A program made the position numbers and the translations under genes. Positions 23,085 through 49,600 of a DNA stretch of 64,000 nt are shown in pieces. The number at the start of each line of letters is the position of its first letter. The stretch's first letter is position 1. The DNA comes from Euptelea pleiosperma (taxonomy: Eukaryota; Streptophyta; Magnoliopsida; Ranunculales; Eupteleaceae), in contig CM068547.1 of NCBI GenBank assembly GCA_035048495.1, forward strand, positions 32,806,502-32,870,501. Reading direction: 5' to 3'. Below the pieces are notes generated by a model. The model was not told the origin of the DNA. It saw only the letters and a program-made list of their open reading frames with translations, and did no database searches.

Positions 23085-24587
23085 TTTCTTATACCCATCT
23101 CATCTTATATGGCTTCAATAATGAGTGGCTGAGATCCACTATGCTTCATATCGATGGTTGAGATTAACTCACACCCGATTTTGAACAGGCCACCCACGCA
23201 TATATCAAGACAACTCAATTGTATTATCTTATCTTATCCATCGATCTAACGTGGACGGTTAGATAAAGAGTGGTTGAGATCAAATCCATCGATCTAATGT
23301 GGACAGTTAGATTTCAGCCACTCAATCCGCCTCATTTGAGCTCAATTTATTCAAAATTTAAATTTCAACACCGTTATTTTTGTTATTTTCCCATTTCTCC
23401 CTTTGTGCGTTACAACCCGTTATAAAGAAAAAATGGTAACACCCCAGTTCGTTATACCATTTGAGTGCATAAGGCATCCAATTTTTGTAAACGCTTTTGT
23501 CGAAGAGTGCTGTGGGCACGGGCCATTTACTATTCTATATAACAAACACACATTGGTAGTCTCCCTACTTATAGCTCCTCTAATAAGCATCAACAAAGAA
23601 GGGCCGAGATCTACTCCTCCCCCAAATGGACGGTGGATCTCCGCCACTCAACTGATTTTGGCAAATTCTTTGTCAAGGAGTGCCGATGGCAAGGGGCACC
23701 CACTAGTATATCTATATAACAAATCAGAGAAGTCACTTATCCCCCCTCTTATCGGCTTCACAAAGGATGGCTGAGATCTTATCACCCCAAATGGATGGTG
23801 GATCTAAGCCACCCACACCCAATTTTGGCAAATGCTTTGACAAGGAGTGTTGAGAGCACGGGCCACCCACTATCAATATAACAAGTGACCGTAGTTTTCT
23901 TATACCCCTCTTATCTTATATGGCTTCAATAATGAGTGGCTGAGATCCACTATGCTTCGTATCGATGGATGAGATTAACTCCTACCCAATTTTGACAAAC
24001 ACTTTGTCGGAAAGTGCTGCGGGCACGGGCAACCCATGCATATAACAAGACAACTCGGTTGTATTATCTTATCTTATCCATCCATCTAACGTGGACGGTC
24101 AGATAAAGAGTGGTTGAGATCAAATCCATCGATCTAATGTGGATGGTTAGATTTTAGCCACTCAATCCGCCTCATTTGATCTCAATTTATTCAAAATTTG
24201 AATTTCAACACCATTATTTTTTCTTATTTCTGTTATTTTCTCATTTCTCCCTCTATGCATTACAATCCGTTATAATAGAAAAAACAATAATGCCCCAGTC
24301 CGTTATAGCGTTTGAGTGCCGAAGGCACCCAATTTTTGCAAACGCTTTTGTTAGAGGGTGCCGTGGGCACGGGCCATTTACTATTCTGTATAACAAAACA
24401 CAGTGGTTGTCTCCCCACCTATACCTCCTCTTATAGGCATCAACAAAGAAGGGCCGAGATCTAATCCTCCCCCAAATAGACGGTGGATCTCAGCCACTCA
24501 CCTGATTTTGGTAAATTCTTTGTCGAGGAGTGCCAATGGCACGGGGCAGCCACTATTTGTTTACCAATAATAGTTGTGTTTTTTTTA

Positions 24588-24907
24588 GAATTGAACTTTG
24601 ATGACAGAGCGCAATATGAGCCATGTGGCACACACATAGAGGACTGATCGTATGGATGTTTTTTCCAATCCTAGGTGGACCTACAAACCAAAAATCAGCC
24701 TGATTGATTTCAAACCTTTGGATCTTTGTACCTCAAATAATGGTCAATAATGCTCAAATTTCCACGGTTATAAAATCAACCCATGAAAATAACTCAAATC
24801 CAACACCTAGAAATCACTAATCAAGCTGATTTTTGGTTTGTAGATCCACCTAGGGATTGGCTAATCATCCATACGGCCAGAGTCCTCTAAGAGTGTGCCA
24901 AGTGGGT
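24588..24907. mobile_element. Mutator-like MITE, family 1 (3' end lost)
   Basis: Left arm GAACTTTGATGACAGAGCGC then GAGCCATGTGGCACAC; right arm GAGTGTGCCAAGTGG. The interior carries the mirrored CCTAGGTGGACCTACAAACC / GGTTTGTAGATCCACCTAGG arms seen in all family copies. The outer right TIR is missing. Confidence 0.7.
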
Positions 24908-25184
24908 CCCTGAACGCGTGCATGAAGTTACAGGAGGTGATCTCAAACTTGTGGAAAGCATTTTCATAAATTAAGCAAATTGAAGCATAATTCGTGGGGT
25001 GCTTTCAACGGGTTAGGGCACCCTTTGGAGCCTTGGAGGGTGGTTAGAGTCACCTGTCGTTGGACATAGCGTCCAACTATGAATGAGTTTTGAAAAACAA
25101 AACTCATGCCAGGTGGCACAAATTTATTGGTGTTGGATGCATTTTATGTGACATTGTTGGACAATACAATTATCCAAGTTTGAA

Positions 25185-25460
25185 GTCTCTCGAACTGCCA
25201 CGTGGCATGCTTTTGGGCTCCTCTTATGTTTGGTTCACCTCTTGGTGGACCTATACACCAAAATTCAGGTTAATCGATGATTTCTCCCCGGATCTTGAAC
25301 ATTTCAATGGGATGCTTTCTGGCTGTGATTCATGGAGCTTAAATCTAACGGCTATATGTCACCAATCAAACTGATCTTTGATGTGCGTGGGTCCAGCAAA
25401 ATGAGGGACAAACATTCATGGGCCAGAGACGAAAATAGTGCTCCATATGGCATTTTTGGG
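25185..25460. mobile_element. Diverged family-1-like MITE
   Basis: CTGCCACGTGGCATGC, TTGGTGGACCTATACACCAAA, then inverted GATCTTTGATGTGCGTGGGTCC and ATATGGCATTT. Same arrangement as family 1 but strongly diverged. Confidence 0.5.
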
Positions 25461-25548
25461 AGGGAAAACTTCACAGTTTGAGGTCCATGGGAACAAAGGA
25501 AAGGTCCATGCGAGCAATTATCTTTTCATCCAGCTATCTATCTATCTA

Positions 25549-25645
25549 TCTATACTACTTTAAAGCCAAAACAGGGGTTGGGGCACGCCCCTCACGCGCG
25601 CTTCACAAGACGCTCACTCATATGCAACGCACGTGCCACCCCTAG
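25549..25645 (+). mobile_element. 97-bp mini-Helitron
   Basis: A|TCTATACTACTTTAAAG ... GCACGTGCCACCCCTAG|T. TCTATACTA is the common plant Helitron 5' start; the 3' end is CTAG, with palindromic GCACGTGC about nine bases before it. The host A and T bases are at the correct places. A GGGGCACGCCCC hairpin lies inside. Confidence 0.65.
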
Positions 25646-26064
25646 TACACTATAATCCCAGAATGAAACAATGATGTGTTCTCACTTACTCTATGGTCTT
25701 AGCCGTTGGGTGGTATTGGGATTTGTAGAATACAAAGTTCGAGGTCGACGTTCACCCTTAGGGGGGTGGGGGGGGCGACACCACCATTGTTTTTCTGCAA
25801 CTAACAGTGTCTTGTGAGCCTGTTTTTTTTAAACATAATTGACATGGGTACATGTTGGATGCAGAATTACTTGAGATGTGTTTGGTGGCACACATTCGGC
25901 AAGTCTCTTGGGCGATAACAAGCGTTTGGGTCACTCCAAGTCACGCAAACACAACATACCTTAAAGACATGCAAAATCGCACATTCTGAGGTCCAAGCCC
26001 CCCTAAAAACCAGGACGTCCAAGACGCTTCTTGGTCCACGAATGATATATGGGCCCACTCGAGG

Positions 26065-26254
26065 TTTAAAAAAACGGCTGTTATAACGGACCTACCCCGT
26101 TACGTTATGGACCGTTAAAACACCCAAAAAATAACGGCCGTTATAATGAAAATAACAGCCATTATTTTTGTCCCTGAGCGTTTTTTTTCGTTATAACGGA
26201 AAAACGGTAATGCCCCCAGTCCGTTATACCGTTATAACGGTCCCCTTTAAACCT
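26065..26254. mobile_element. TTATAACGG-type MITE
   Basis: TTTAAAAAAACGGCTGTTATAACGG and its inverse CCGTTATAACGGTCCCCTTTAAA form the ends; the interior repeats CGTTATAACGG. Related sequence forms part of each B unit in the Helitron array, and another copy is at about 61,035-61,232. Confidence 0.6.
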
Positions 26255-26429
26255 TGGTTTAGGGGAAAACATTTTTTTTTGAAATTTAAAGAATGTGAAA
26301 ATGAAAATTCCTACTCGATGTACACTTGAAACATTTTGGAGCGAGCCCGTTTACTAATTGAATCATCTAGTTCGATCGTATAGAACACTTTTAATTCCAA
26401 AGCCATGATACGAGATGCAATCCGCCAAT

Positions 26430-27135
26430 TGAAATTTTTTGGATTGTCGAATGTTCAGCCCACCTATTGGTGGATAAAAACAATATAAATCAGCTTAATT
26501 GATGATTTCTGGCCATTGGATTTACTATCCAAAAAACATGCTTGAATCCAGCCGCTAGAAATGTCCTAAAAAGTACCAAGATCTATGGCTAGAGATAATC
26601 AACCAGGTTGATTTTTGGTTTGTATATCCAATAAGGGGTGGGCTAAAAATCCATGTGGTTAGTAGGACCTGGGCTGGAGCCTTCTCTCCTTCTCTCACCA
26701 TGGGGCCTTAGGCGACCGCCTTAATGGCCTTAAGGTAGAGCCGGCCCTGACCGTGTCAATGCATGGCGTCGTCCGATATTTGTACCTACTGTTCCATGTG
26801 ACTAATAGTCACTTGGCCTAATTAAGAGCACCAAGCACCCCGAGACTTCAAAATCTGAAGCCCCCATCCCAAAATTCCATGTGGCACACTCTTCAATTGG
26901 GCCCACTAACACATGGATGTTTGGCTCACATCTTGGTGGACCTGCACATTGAAAATCAGCTTGATTAGTGATCCATAGCCATTGGATTTGAGCATTTTAA
27001 TGTAATGATTTAATCTAACTGCTAGAAATCACCAATCATGTTGATTTTTTTGTGTGTTGTTCCACTAAGGATGGGCCAAAATATCCACGGGTCAACGGAT
27101 CCGAATGCGTATTCCACGTGGCATGTTGGGAGGGG
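26430..27135. mobile_element. Two diverged family-1 MITE fragments
   Basis: About 26430-26660 is an interior fragment (ATCAGCTTAATTGATGATTT ... GGTTGATTTTTGGTTTGTA). About 26875-27130 is a fuller copy with arms ATGTGGCACACTC and CCACGTGGCATG around TTGGTGGACCTGCACA. Ends are not crisp. Confidence 0.5.
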
Positions 27136-27309
27136 GGGCTCAAAGAGAGGTTGAGCATCACCCTCTCCTCAAGGAAGATATAATATATTTTATTCTTTTT
27201 TTTCCCACCTAGAACAGTTCGAATTTGTGTGTTGTCAGTTTCTAGTATCTTCGCTCCACCCAGGTTATCCATATGAACTATACATGCTAGGGAAAAGGCT
27301 CAGGTTCTA

Positions 27310-27736
27310 GTTACCGCCCTTAGATGACAGGCTCCCGTTACAGGACACAATTTGAGCCACGTGGCACACTTCTAGAGGACTATGACCGTATGGATGTTTG
27401 ACCCATCCCTAAGTGGACCTACAAACCGAAAATCAGCCTGATTAATGATTTATAGGCATTGGATTAGACTTATTTTCATGGATTGATCTCAATTGTAGTA
27501 ATTTGAGCAGTATTTGAGGTGGACTTATTTTCATGGGTTGATCTCAACTGTGGTAATTTGAGCAGTATTTGAGGTGCAAAGATCCAACGCCTATAAATCA
27601 TTAATCAGGCTGATTTTTGGTTTGTAGGCCCACTTAGGGATTGGCCAAACATCCATACGGTTAGAGTCCTCTAAGAGTGTGCCACGTGGCTCATATTGTG
27701 TCTTGTAACGGGAGCCTGTCATTTTAGGGCGGTAAC
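27310..27736. mobile_element. Family-1 core MITE with GTTACCGCCCT ends
   Basis: TIR about 60 bp: GTTACCGCCCTTAGATGACA at the left and the inverse of it (TGTCATTTTAGGGCGGTAAC) at the right, then ACACAATTTGAGCCACGTGG inward. The interior contains a 55-bp tandem duplication (27468-27522 and 27523-27577). No clear target duplication. Confidence 0.8.
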
Positions 27737-28449
27737 CCAACACATCCCATGCCAGATCACATTGCATGCACTTCCTGACGCATCCCATTTCATGACTGGG
27801 CATCTGTCGGGAACCACCGATATTGGCCACGTGGCTAGGTGGTGGGTCCAAGCAAACATACTAGCAGTTAGATCCTAAAAGTATGATAAGTATATATGGA
27901 CTGGACTTGTACTGTATGTGGACCCTGCCTCCATCAAGGAACTGTTCCGAGGACCTAAATTTTTGGACATGAATTTTCACAAGCACTCAGGCATGCATTC
28001 CGAGAATCCAACAGTGGTTTTGCTTCGGCAAAAGTGAATGTCAGCTCAGCATTATTAACGACCGTTTATTCTCAAAATCCACGGATGAGATTTTCGGTGA
28101 AAATTTATGTACAAAAATTTAGGTCCAAGGATTCCGACCTCTCTATCAAAGATTTTTCTTGAATAATTAGGGAATGTGCAAGTTGAAGGGTTTAAAAGAG
28201 GAGAATATTTAAAAAAGAAATTGCTTTAGACATGATTGAATGGAAGAACACGATTCGACCGGACAAGGGTTATGGCGATGAATTAGAGAATACTCGCTTT
28301 AACCATAAAAAATATGCAAATAAAAGACCTTTGATCAAGGTTGCGTCCACGCCAAATGCAGGTGCTATTAAGACCATAGTTAGCAATTTCGAGTGCGGGA
28401 AAAAATGCGGCGGGGAAATGTTCAAGAACAATTTGGGTTTGTCAGAGAA

Positions 28450-28725
28450 AGTTTCTGTCACAATGCAAAATACGAGCCACGTGGCATACTCTTAGTGGAC
28501 GCTGACCGTATGGGTGTTTGCCTAGTCCCTCGGTGGACCTATAAACCAATAATAAGCGTGATTAGTGATTTACAACCTTTGGATCTTTGTACGCAAATAA
28601 CTCTCAGATTCCTACCATTAAAATCAACACATGCAAATAACTTCAATCAAATCGCTTAGAAATCACTAATCAGGCTGATTTTTGGTTTAGAGGTCCACGG
28701 AGGGACTGGCCAAACATCCATAGAG
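28450..28725. mobile_element. Family-1 MITE, right end truncated
   Basis: AATACGAGCCACGTGGCATAC on the left; GGTCCACGGAGGGACTGGCC and AAACATCCATA on the right, after which similarity stops. Confidence 0.6.
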
Positions 28726-29358
28726 TAAAAACTTCTACTAAAATATGCGTTAAAAAATTCGGCAAAAATAAAATAAAACAAAGGAAAATATTTATAATTT
28801 TTTGTATTTTAAAATGAATTTTCACGTTAATAACTTAATAATTCGGGAATAATTCGGAAAAGTTCGTGTATTATCTGAGAATAATTCGATTATGTTAAAA
28901 ATGCGCGGAAACTTTTTTTCCAAACCTTTGAATAGGACGTTTGGTTCGATTTTGTTGTTGTTGTACGGTTCGTGTATAATTCGCGAATAATTCGATTCAC
29001 TAACTATGATTAAGATCCACGTGTCCAATGTGGTGCTAGGTCCATTTTTTTGGGAGCTAGCTGCTAGACTGCAAAACCCGATTACCCGAGTCAAAGTCCG
29101 GGTCAGCGCACTAGTTGAGGACAGGTACACACTGCGCACGTTAGTTAAACTGTAGTTTTTCTTCCAAGTGCCAGGTCAAGGAAAGTTCCCCGTTAAAAAT
29201 CTCAACAAAAAAAAAAAAAAGTGGGGAAAAAGCAGTCTTGCTATCTGCTTTCTTCAGATCATCAAATACAAATATAACTCATCCATCCACGACCGCTTCT
29301 TCGTTGATTCCCCCTGACGAAGCTTCCTTTCCTATCTGAAGCTTTCGAGGTTAGTTTC

Positions 29359-29392
29359 AGAGAGAGAGAGAGAGAGAGAGGGATCGGCGGCC
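29359..29392 (+). promoter_or_regulatory. GA-repeat leader of ARFB1
   Basis: (AG)n at 29359-29380, then GGATCGGCGGCC directly before the ATG. GA/CT tracts are common in plant 5' UTRs. No TATA box could be fixed. Confidence 0.5.
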
Positions 29393-44340
<14,948 letters not shown>

Positions 44341-46624
44341 CACCCAGGTTAACTCTCTACCTTGCCAATGTTATCCTGCAAAAAAGTAGCATTTAGTTCT
44401 TACAGGCTCTGCTTCCTTGATTGAGCAGGTCTGTTTCAGGTTCAAGTTGTTATCGCTCTCTCTCTCTCGCACTAATGATTGGGTAAGCTCAAGTTCGGAC
44501 AGTTGCACACCGGAAAATCACGAAATTTTACTTTATTTTTTGTAATTGTGTTTAAAGCAAATGAACCTTTATTAGCATACTGAGGCACTTAAATCGTGTA
44601 TTTCCTTTCAAGGGATAGAAATGTTGAAATGCGGGGCCTACCATTCATGGTGATTAATCAGACACGGGAGATCAATGCTTGGATGTTCCTCTACAATGCA
44701 CCACCCCCCCCCCCCCCCCCACTGTATATATTATGTTGTAGTTGGGTGGATCAGAATGGTTATTTTGGGGCCATATATTTCCATATATAGCTTTGAAATA
44801 TGAAATGGATCAAACTACTTTTTACTAGCAGAGTAAGCTTTTCTTTTTTAGGTAGGAAGTCGTACCAATCAGATGATCTTAACCGTCCAAGCGTAGGCCA
44901 AAAATTTTGGAGGCCAAGCAACGATAAGGCTAGTAGTTGGGTGAAAAATTCTATATATCAGTAGTTAGATGTCTGATTGGCATGACTTTTGTGCTATGAT
45001 CCATCCAAGAAGTGGCCCATTGATTTGAACGGGGCCACTTTGAACGGTCTGCATTGATCAAGTTGATGGGCCATTTGGGCTATCAGTGTACCCAGAAGCT
45101 GAAATTATTATCGTTGGGTATGCCGGTTCCGGTTCCGGTGCAAGTGATAAATATCCAGTTCTGACATCAGGTGTCTGTGCTTCTTACCATCTTATGAGTA
45201 ATTTTTTGAAGCGGCAGGATTTTTAAGCATCAATCGGGCGCCAATGGTTGTGCGCCACATACCCATGGTTACTTTTTAAGTCTGTTTAAAACCAAAGTCT
45301 AAACCATGGGTACATGTGGCGTGCAATCATTGGGCACACGATCGCCACTTCAAAATTTCTCCCATCTAATATGTTCCTCCGTGTCAACTTGCAAATTTGG
45401 GTTTTGCACAGAGTGCGATCTTGCGTAGAGGTGGATTTCCCATCTAGAGAAACCGCAATTTTGTTGATCCATCATCCATCTCCAAAACAGTAAAAATCAA
45501 ATTGTAATCATCTGATCATCCTGATCCCTTAAAATAGTTCCTGTATCTTCCTACACAGCGTATAAATCCCAATCAGTTGAAGACGTGGTTTAGGATCTTG
45601 GAATGTTTCGCACTCAAGATTTTAAGAGAATTGAAACAAAACATGCATAAATTCAATTTGTCTTGGATTGTATCGTAGGCCCTGCTTGGTTCAATGCAAA
45701 TCGGACTCACTTGCCACAGTTCTGGGATTACAAGTGATTGGTTGGGGGCATGCAAGAGGTTGCCAAGCCCTTGCAAACTCTTTAAGAAAATGGATGCAAG
45801 CATGAGCCGCCCAAAAACTGTGGTAAGTGACTGCAATGCAATGCAATGCATCCCAGTTCAGCACATCAAGCGGGGCCGTAATGTCTCGGTTTGTCTTGGC
45901 AAGAAGTGTAAAATATAGAACTGAAAAATAAAACATGAAATCTCTTATTTAAGCTTATTCATGCATTAAATGCTTGCTTGACTTTGGAGATGTTCCAGAA
46001 TATTCCGCTTACTTTTCAATATTTGGGGAGTTTCTTGATTTTTCACCTGACCGAGACATTCCTCCAAAACGAGATTTTAAGCCATGGCGATTGGCAAACT
46101 TTTGGAGAAAATTTTCAATGGAGAGCCACTTTTATTTATGGGATTGGGCGTCGAATCCAGACCCAACCTGGTCCAAAATTAACTAATCTGACCCGAGTTA
46201 ATTATGCCTCTACGTGTCATGTGTTGTGGATTGGAGATGCAATATTACAACTGCTTGGTCTTCTGATAACGTGGGCATATAACTAAACACTGAAAGATAC
46301 ATGTATTGGAAACAGCAAGAAAAGAAATATATAGAAGGAAACTACTAACATGGATGACTAAAGGCAAAATGGCCCTCACTCAAATATGCGTTTGGTAGCT
46401 ATCTGACCGCGATGTACACTTCTTTTCATGGAATTTGCTCTCTCAACCACCCCATCCCTTTCCTCCTCCTCCTCCCCCTCCCCCTTCCCCCCACCAAAAA
46501 AAAGAAAAAAAGATGAAAAAAAAACACTTTACAATGAGAAGATGACAAGGAACGTGTTGAACGTGTTGGCATGGCGGCGGATGAAATAAAAAAACAGTAT
46601 GCCGCTGAATGCTCATGGTCACTA
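44341..46624. other. Spacer between convergent ARFB1 and TOPLESS-related genes
   Basis: Should hold both 3' UTRs; poly(A) sites are not fixed. Contains a CT tract (about 44457-44468), a run of about 18 C (44702-44719), a foldback repeat (45201-45359), a GCAATGCAATGCAATGCAT run (about 45835-45851) and a C/T-rich stretch (46450-46495). No gene seen. Confidence 0.6.
45201..45359. mobile_element. Foldback MITE
   Basis: TTTTTGAAGCGGC ... TGCGCCACATACCCATGGTT and its near inverse AACCATGGGTACATGTGGCG ... GCCACTTCAAAAT, about 70-bp arms around a short loop. Confidence 0.65.
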
Positions 46625-49600
46625 TCACCTGGGAGGGGGTTCTGATGGCTGATTACTCAAAGCAGGATTCGATGAAGAGAGGGTCCCATTATCGTGAGGA
46701 GGTGGGCCACCCCACTTCGGCTCTGCATCAGAAGGTTCAACCACATGGACTGCACCGTCGCTCATGCCCAGGGCAATCTGGTTGGGCTCCGATGGGTGGG
46801 CTGCTATCACCAATGGGTAGACGCTGCTGCTGCTGCAAAACATTTGGATCATATCCAAAAACTTTAAAATGTTTTTCAGGGAAAAAAAAAAAGAAAACAA
46901 AGAGAAATGAAATAATCTTAGTGCTCTTGTGGGAAATTTGACTTGATGAGCTTCCATTTTGAAATTCCCACCAGCCTAAAGAAGTAAAGAACAGAGGCGC
47001 AAGATCAACCAGGCCATGACTGATCAGTCCAAATTTATGAGCACAATGCAAATAAACAGAAAAAAGAGAATTTACAATTGCTAGCAGTTGTAACTTTGCA
47101 TACCTGGCAGCAGATGGGGCTATGTAAGCAGAAAGTGCTATTCGACAACGCAGCCTCAAGCCGTCTGCATCAAAGACCCCGACCGCACCATCACAAAATC
47201 CAACGTACACCAACATACCATCACATGAATATATTGCGCTCGAGATGGGTGCAGAGAGTGTGTCTCTCGGGGACCACTGCATGTAAATTAAAATGACCAA
47301 ATCAGTTGGACCATAAACTTACGGGAAAATGATCGAATGAGCAGCAGACTTGTCAACTGGCAAACCAAACTCGACCCTTTCGCTTAGTATGTAATCACAT
47401 CTACTCATGACATCAAATCCAAGTTTTGGGAGTATCATCTCTTCATATGTAAACTATTCTATGTTGTTCTCTCAAAAGAAACTTCCTTGGCCTATCAGGA
47501 AAAACAAGAAAGAGAAAAAGTAACTTCCCCAAGTTTTTTATATAATCATCTTCTTTTAACATTTCTTTCTTCGCCAAGTGGTCCTTAAACCAATATATTG
47601 ATGCTGCAGAGTCTAACACTAACTTCCAATCGTGTCCTGAAGAGATCAGCCAATTGCTCTAACTTTTGGAGATCAAACACTGTGAACTCTGCCTATCAAG
47701 CTTTTTTATGCAGCATTGCCAGCCCAAGCCCATACGGAGGAAGATTATGTCAGGTTTGTGGTTGGTGACCGGCATACCATTCCACATGAATCCTGATTCA
47801 AAGTTCCAATATAATGAAATGGAGAAAGAAAATGGCAATTTGTGTAGCCAGCCCCAAATATATGATACATGGTTTTGGTGATTATGAAACACTTTGCCCA
47901 AAATTTAGTCTACTGTTCATGCATTAGACTTCTTCCTTCAACAAGCAATCTTGATACTTATAGCTTTTTTTTACAAATTCTACAAACTTTCATGGGTCAT
48001 CATATCATGTCTTTTTTTTAATTTTTTAGCACCTCGCTAATATCATTCATCCCCATTATCATTGACAATGCCTTATTCTCTCTCTCTCTCTCTCTCCAGG
48101 ATATTTCCTACCCATCCGGCTTAACTAGTTAGTTGCAGGAAACTCCTACGCTCCAGCTCTAAAACCGTGCTTTTAAGCTTTTAACTTGGGAGCTCTTTAG
48201 ACTCGCGTTTCTAAGTTGATGGAAACCCAAACTTGTTTGAGACGGAATCTTGATTCGCTAAACAAGAAGCATTTAACAGGAAATTTTGGAAATAAAGCTC
48301 AAGGATTCTCATATGTTGTGAAGAACATAAGAACTTATAAGATAGTGTATTCATCACCACAAAAATTGCATAATGAACTTCAAATAGAATTTATTAATAC
48401 TAATTTATCAAATTATTTGAACCTGTGACAAATAAGACACACACACACACATGGACGCTTCCTAGGCATTCCAAAGCCTAGGACTTCCTTATAACACCCG
48501 CTTCCTCGCTCTTGCATCCGTTTCCTGCAACTAAGAACTAAAGTCCCTTTGGATGTCCTTACAACAGTTACATTGTATGTATCATCTTGGTGTACTTATT
48601 ATAAACCCTTGGTTTCTAAGGTATCACTATCCATCCACAGTTATAGTTTTGCATTTACTCCCTCTCTAGTCTCATCAACAAACTTTACGTCATCTAAAAA
48701 AACAGCATACACCAAAAAAAAAAGGACCTTTCATGGGGGTATACCATGCTTGTGTTTTGGCATGAGTCTCAAATTAACCTAGTGTTAAGTTTATTTTATT
48801 GGAATGGAATGAGTTCAAAGGTTCTAAGTTGTACCTAATAACTTTAGTTATGTTGTTATATAAGCAGTTACACACTATCTTGGGTAAGAATTAGGCAATT
48901 CCACTGGTAGTGAAGTTCCAACAGGTAAACAGTAATCAAGTATTGGTTTTAATACCTTTCATATTCTGAATGGTTAATCACTAAGCAATTGCGACTTTAA
49001 CATGATGGTTGGAATGTGTACTATAATGGAAAATCAAAAAAGAGAAAAACAACACGGCAAAAAGGTTTTATGTGAAATTTCTGAAAACAACAAACTCCTA
49101 TCGTCTTATAGATCCAAAATGAGTGTGCTACGAAGTGCCACAACTTTTGTACTGCAATGTAGAAAGAACTTACCGAGCGCAAGCATTCAAGCCTGCTGTC
49201 ATAGATAGCAATTTGGCTTTCATGAACCACTAAAAGATGAGTTTGATCATTATGGAATTGAACTTTAGTTTCCCCAACCAGCGGGGCTGACCGACCTGCT
49301 GGTGCTTGTATGAACCTTGCTTTCCTCTTCTCCCAGCCATCAATACTCCATACAAATAGCTGCAATTTAATCCACCAGAAATCACAAAGTCTGGAAACAA
49401 TAAGAATACAAAATCCAGAAACTCTGAAAGCAATCATTGCTATTGATAACAAATGTTGACAAGTTCTGCCATATATTTTGATAACAAGAAAGCCTAGTTT
49501 TGTGCCACTAGGCTTTTCTTCACATTCTCACTTATAATTACTCTTTTAATTTTTAATACATAATAAGGTTAATGACTAAATAAATGACTCTTTGGTCCAC

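Larger units (their letters stand above)
19839..24555 (+). mobile_element. Tandem array of Helitron-like units with higher-order pattern
   Basis: Units begin TCTATATAACAAAACAGG, preceded by A, and end with a hairpin GTGCC-GTG-GGCAC, then about ten bases (GGGCCACCCA), then CTAG or CTA. This is the Helitron signature: 5' TC, a 3' hairpin 10-12 nt before CTRR, and insertion between A and T. Ends are visible near 20436, 20706, 20880, 21030, 21427, 21805, 21965, 22130, 22300, 22663, 22836, 23200, 23532, 23706, 23871, 24040, 24383 and 24554. At 21424-21429 CTAG abuts TC directly. Type A units (about 160-200 bp) carry GGCCGAGATC and GATCTCGGCC about 25 bp apart. Type C has 'GGCTTCAATAATGAGTGGCT'. 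Type B (about 350 bp) includes a TTATAACGG repeat piece. C-B-A blocks recur about four times. No Rep/helicase. Confidence 0.75.

Noticed and set aside
19839..24555. CRISPR-like regular repeats
   Set aside because: Units are 160-400 bp with Helitron ends, no short identical repeats with unique spacers, and the genome is a plant's.
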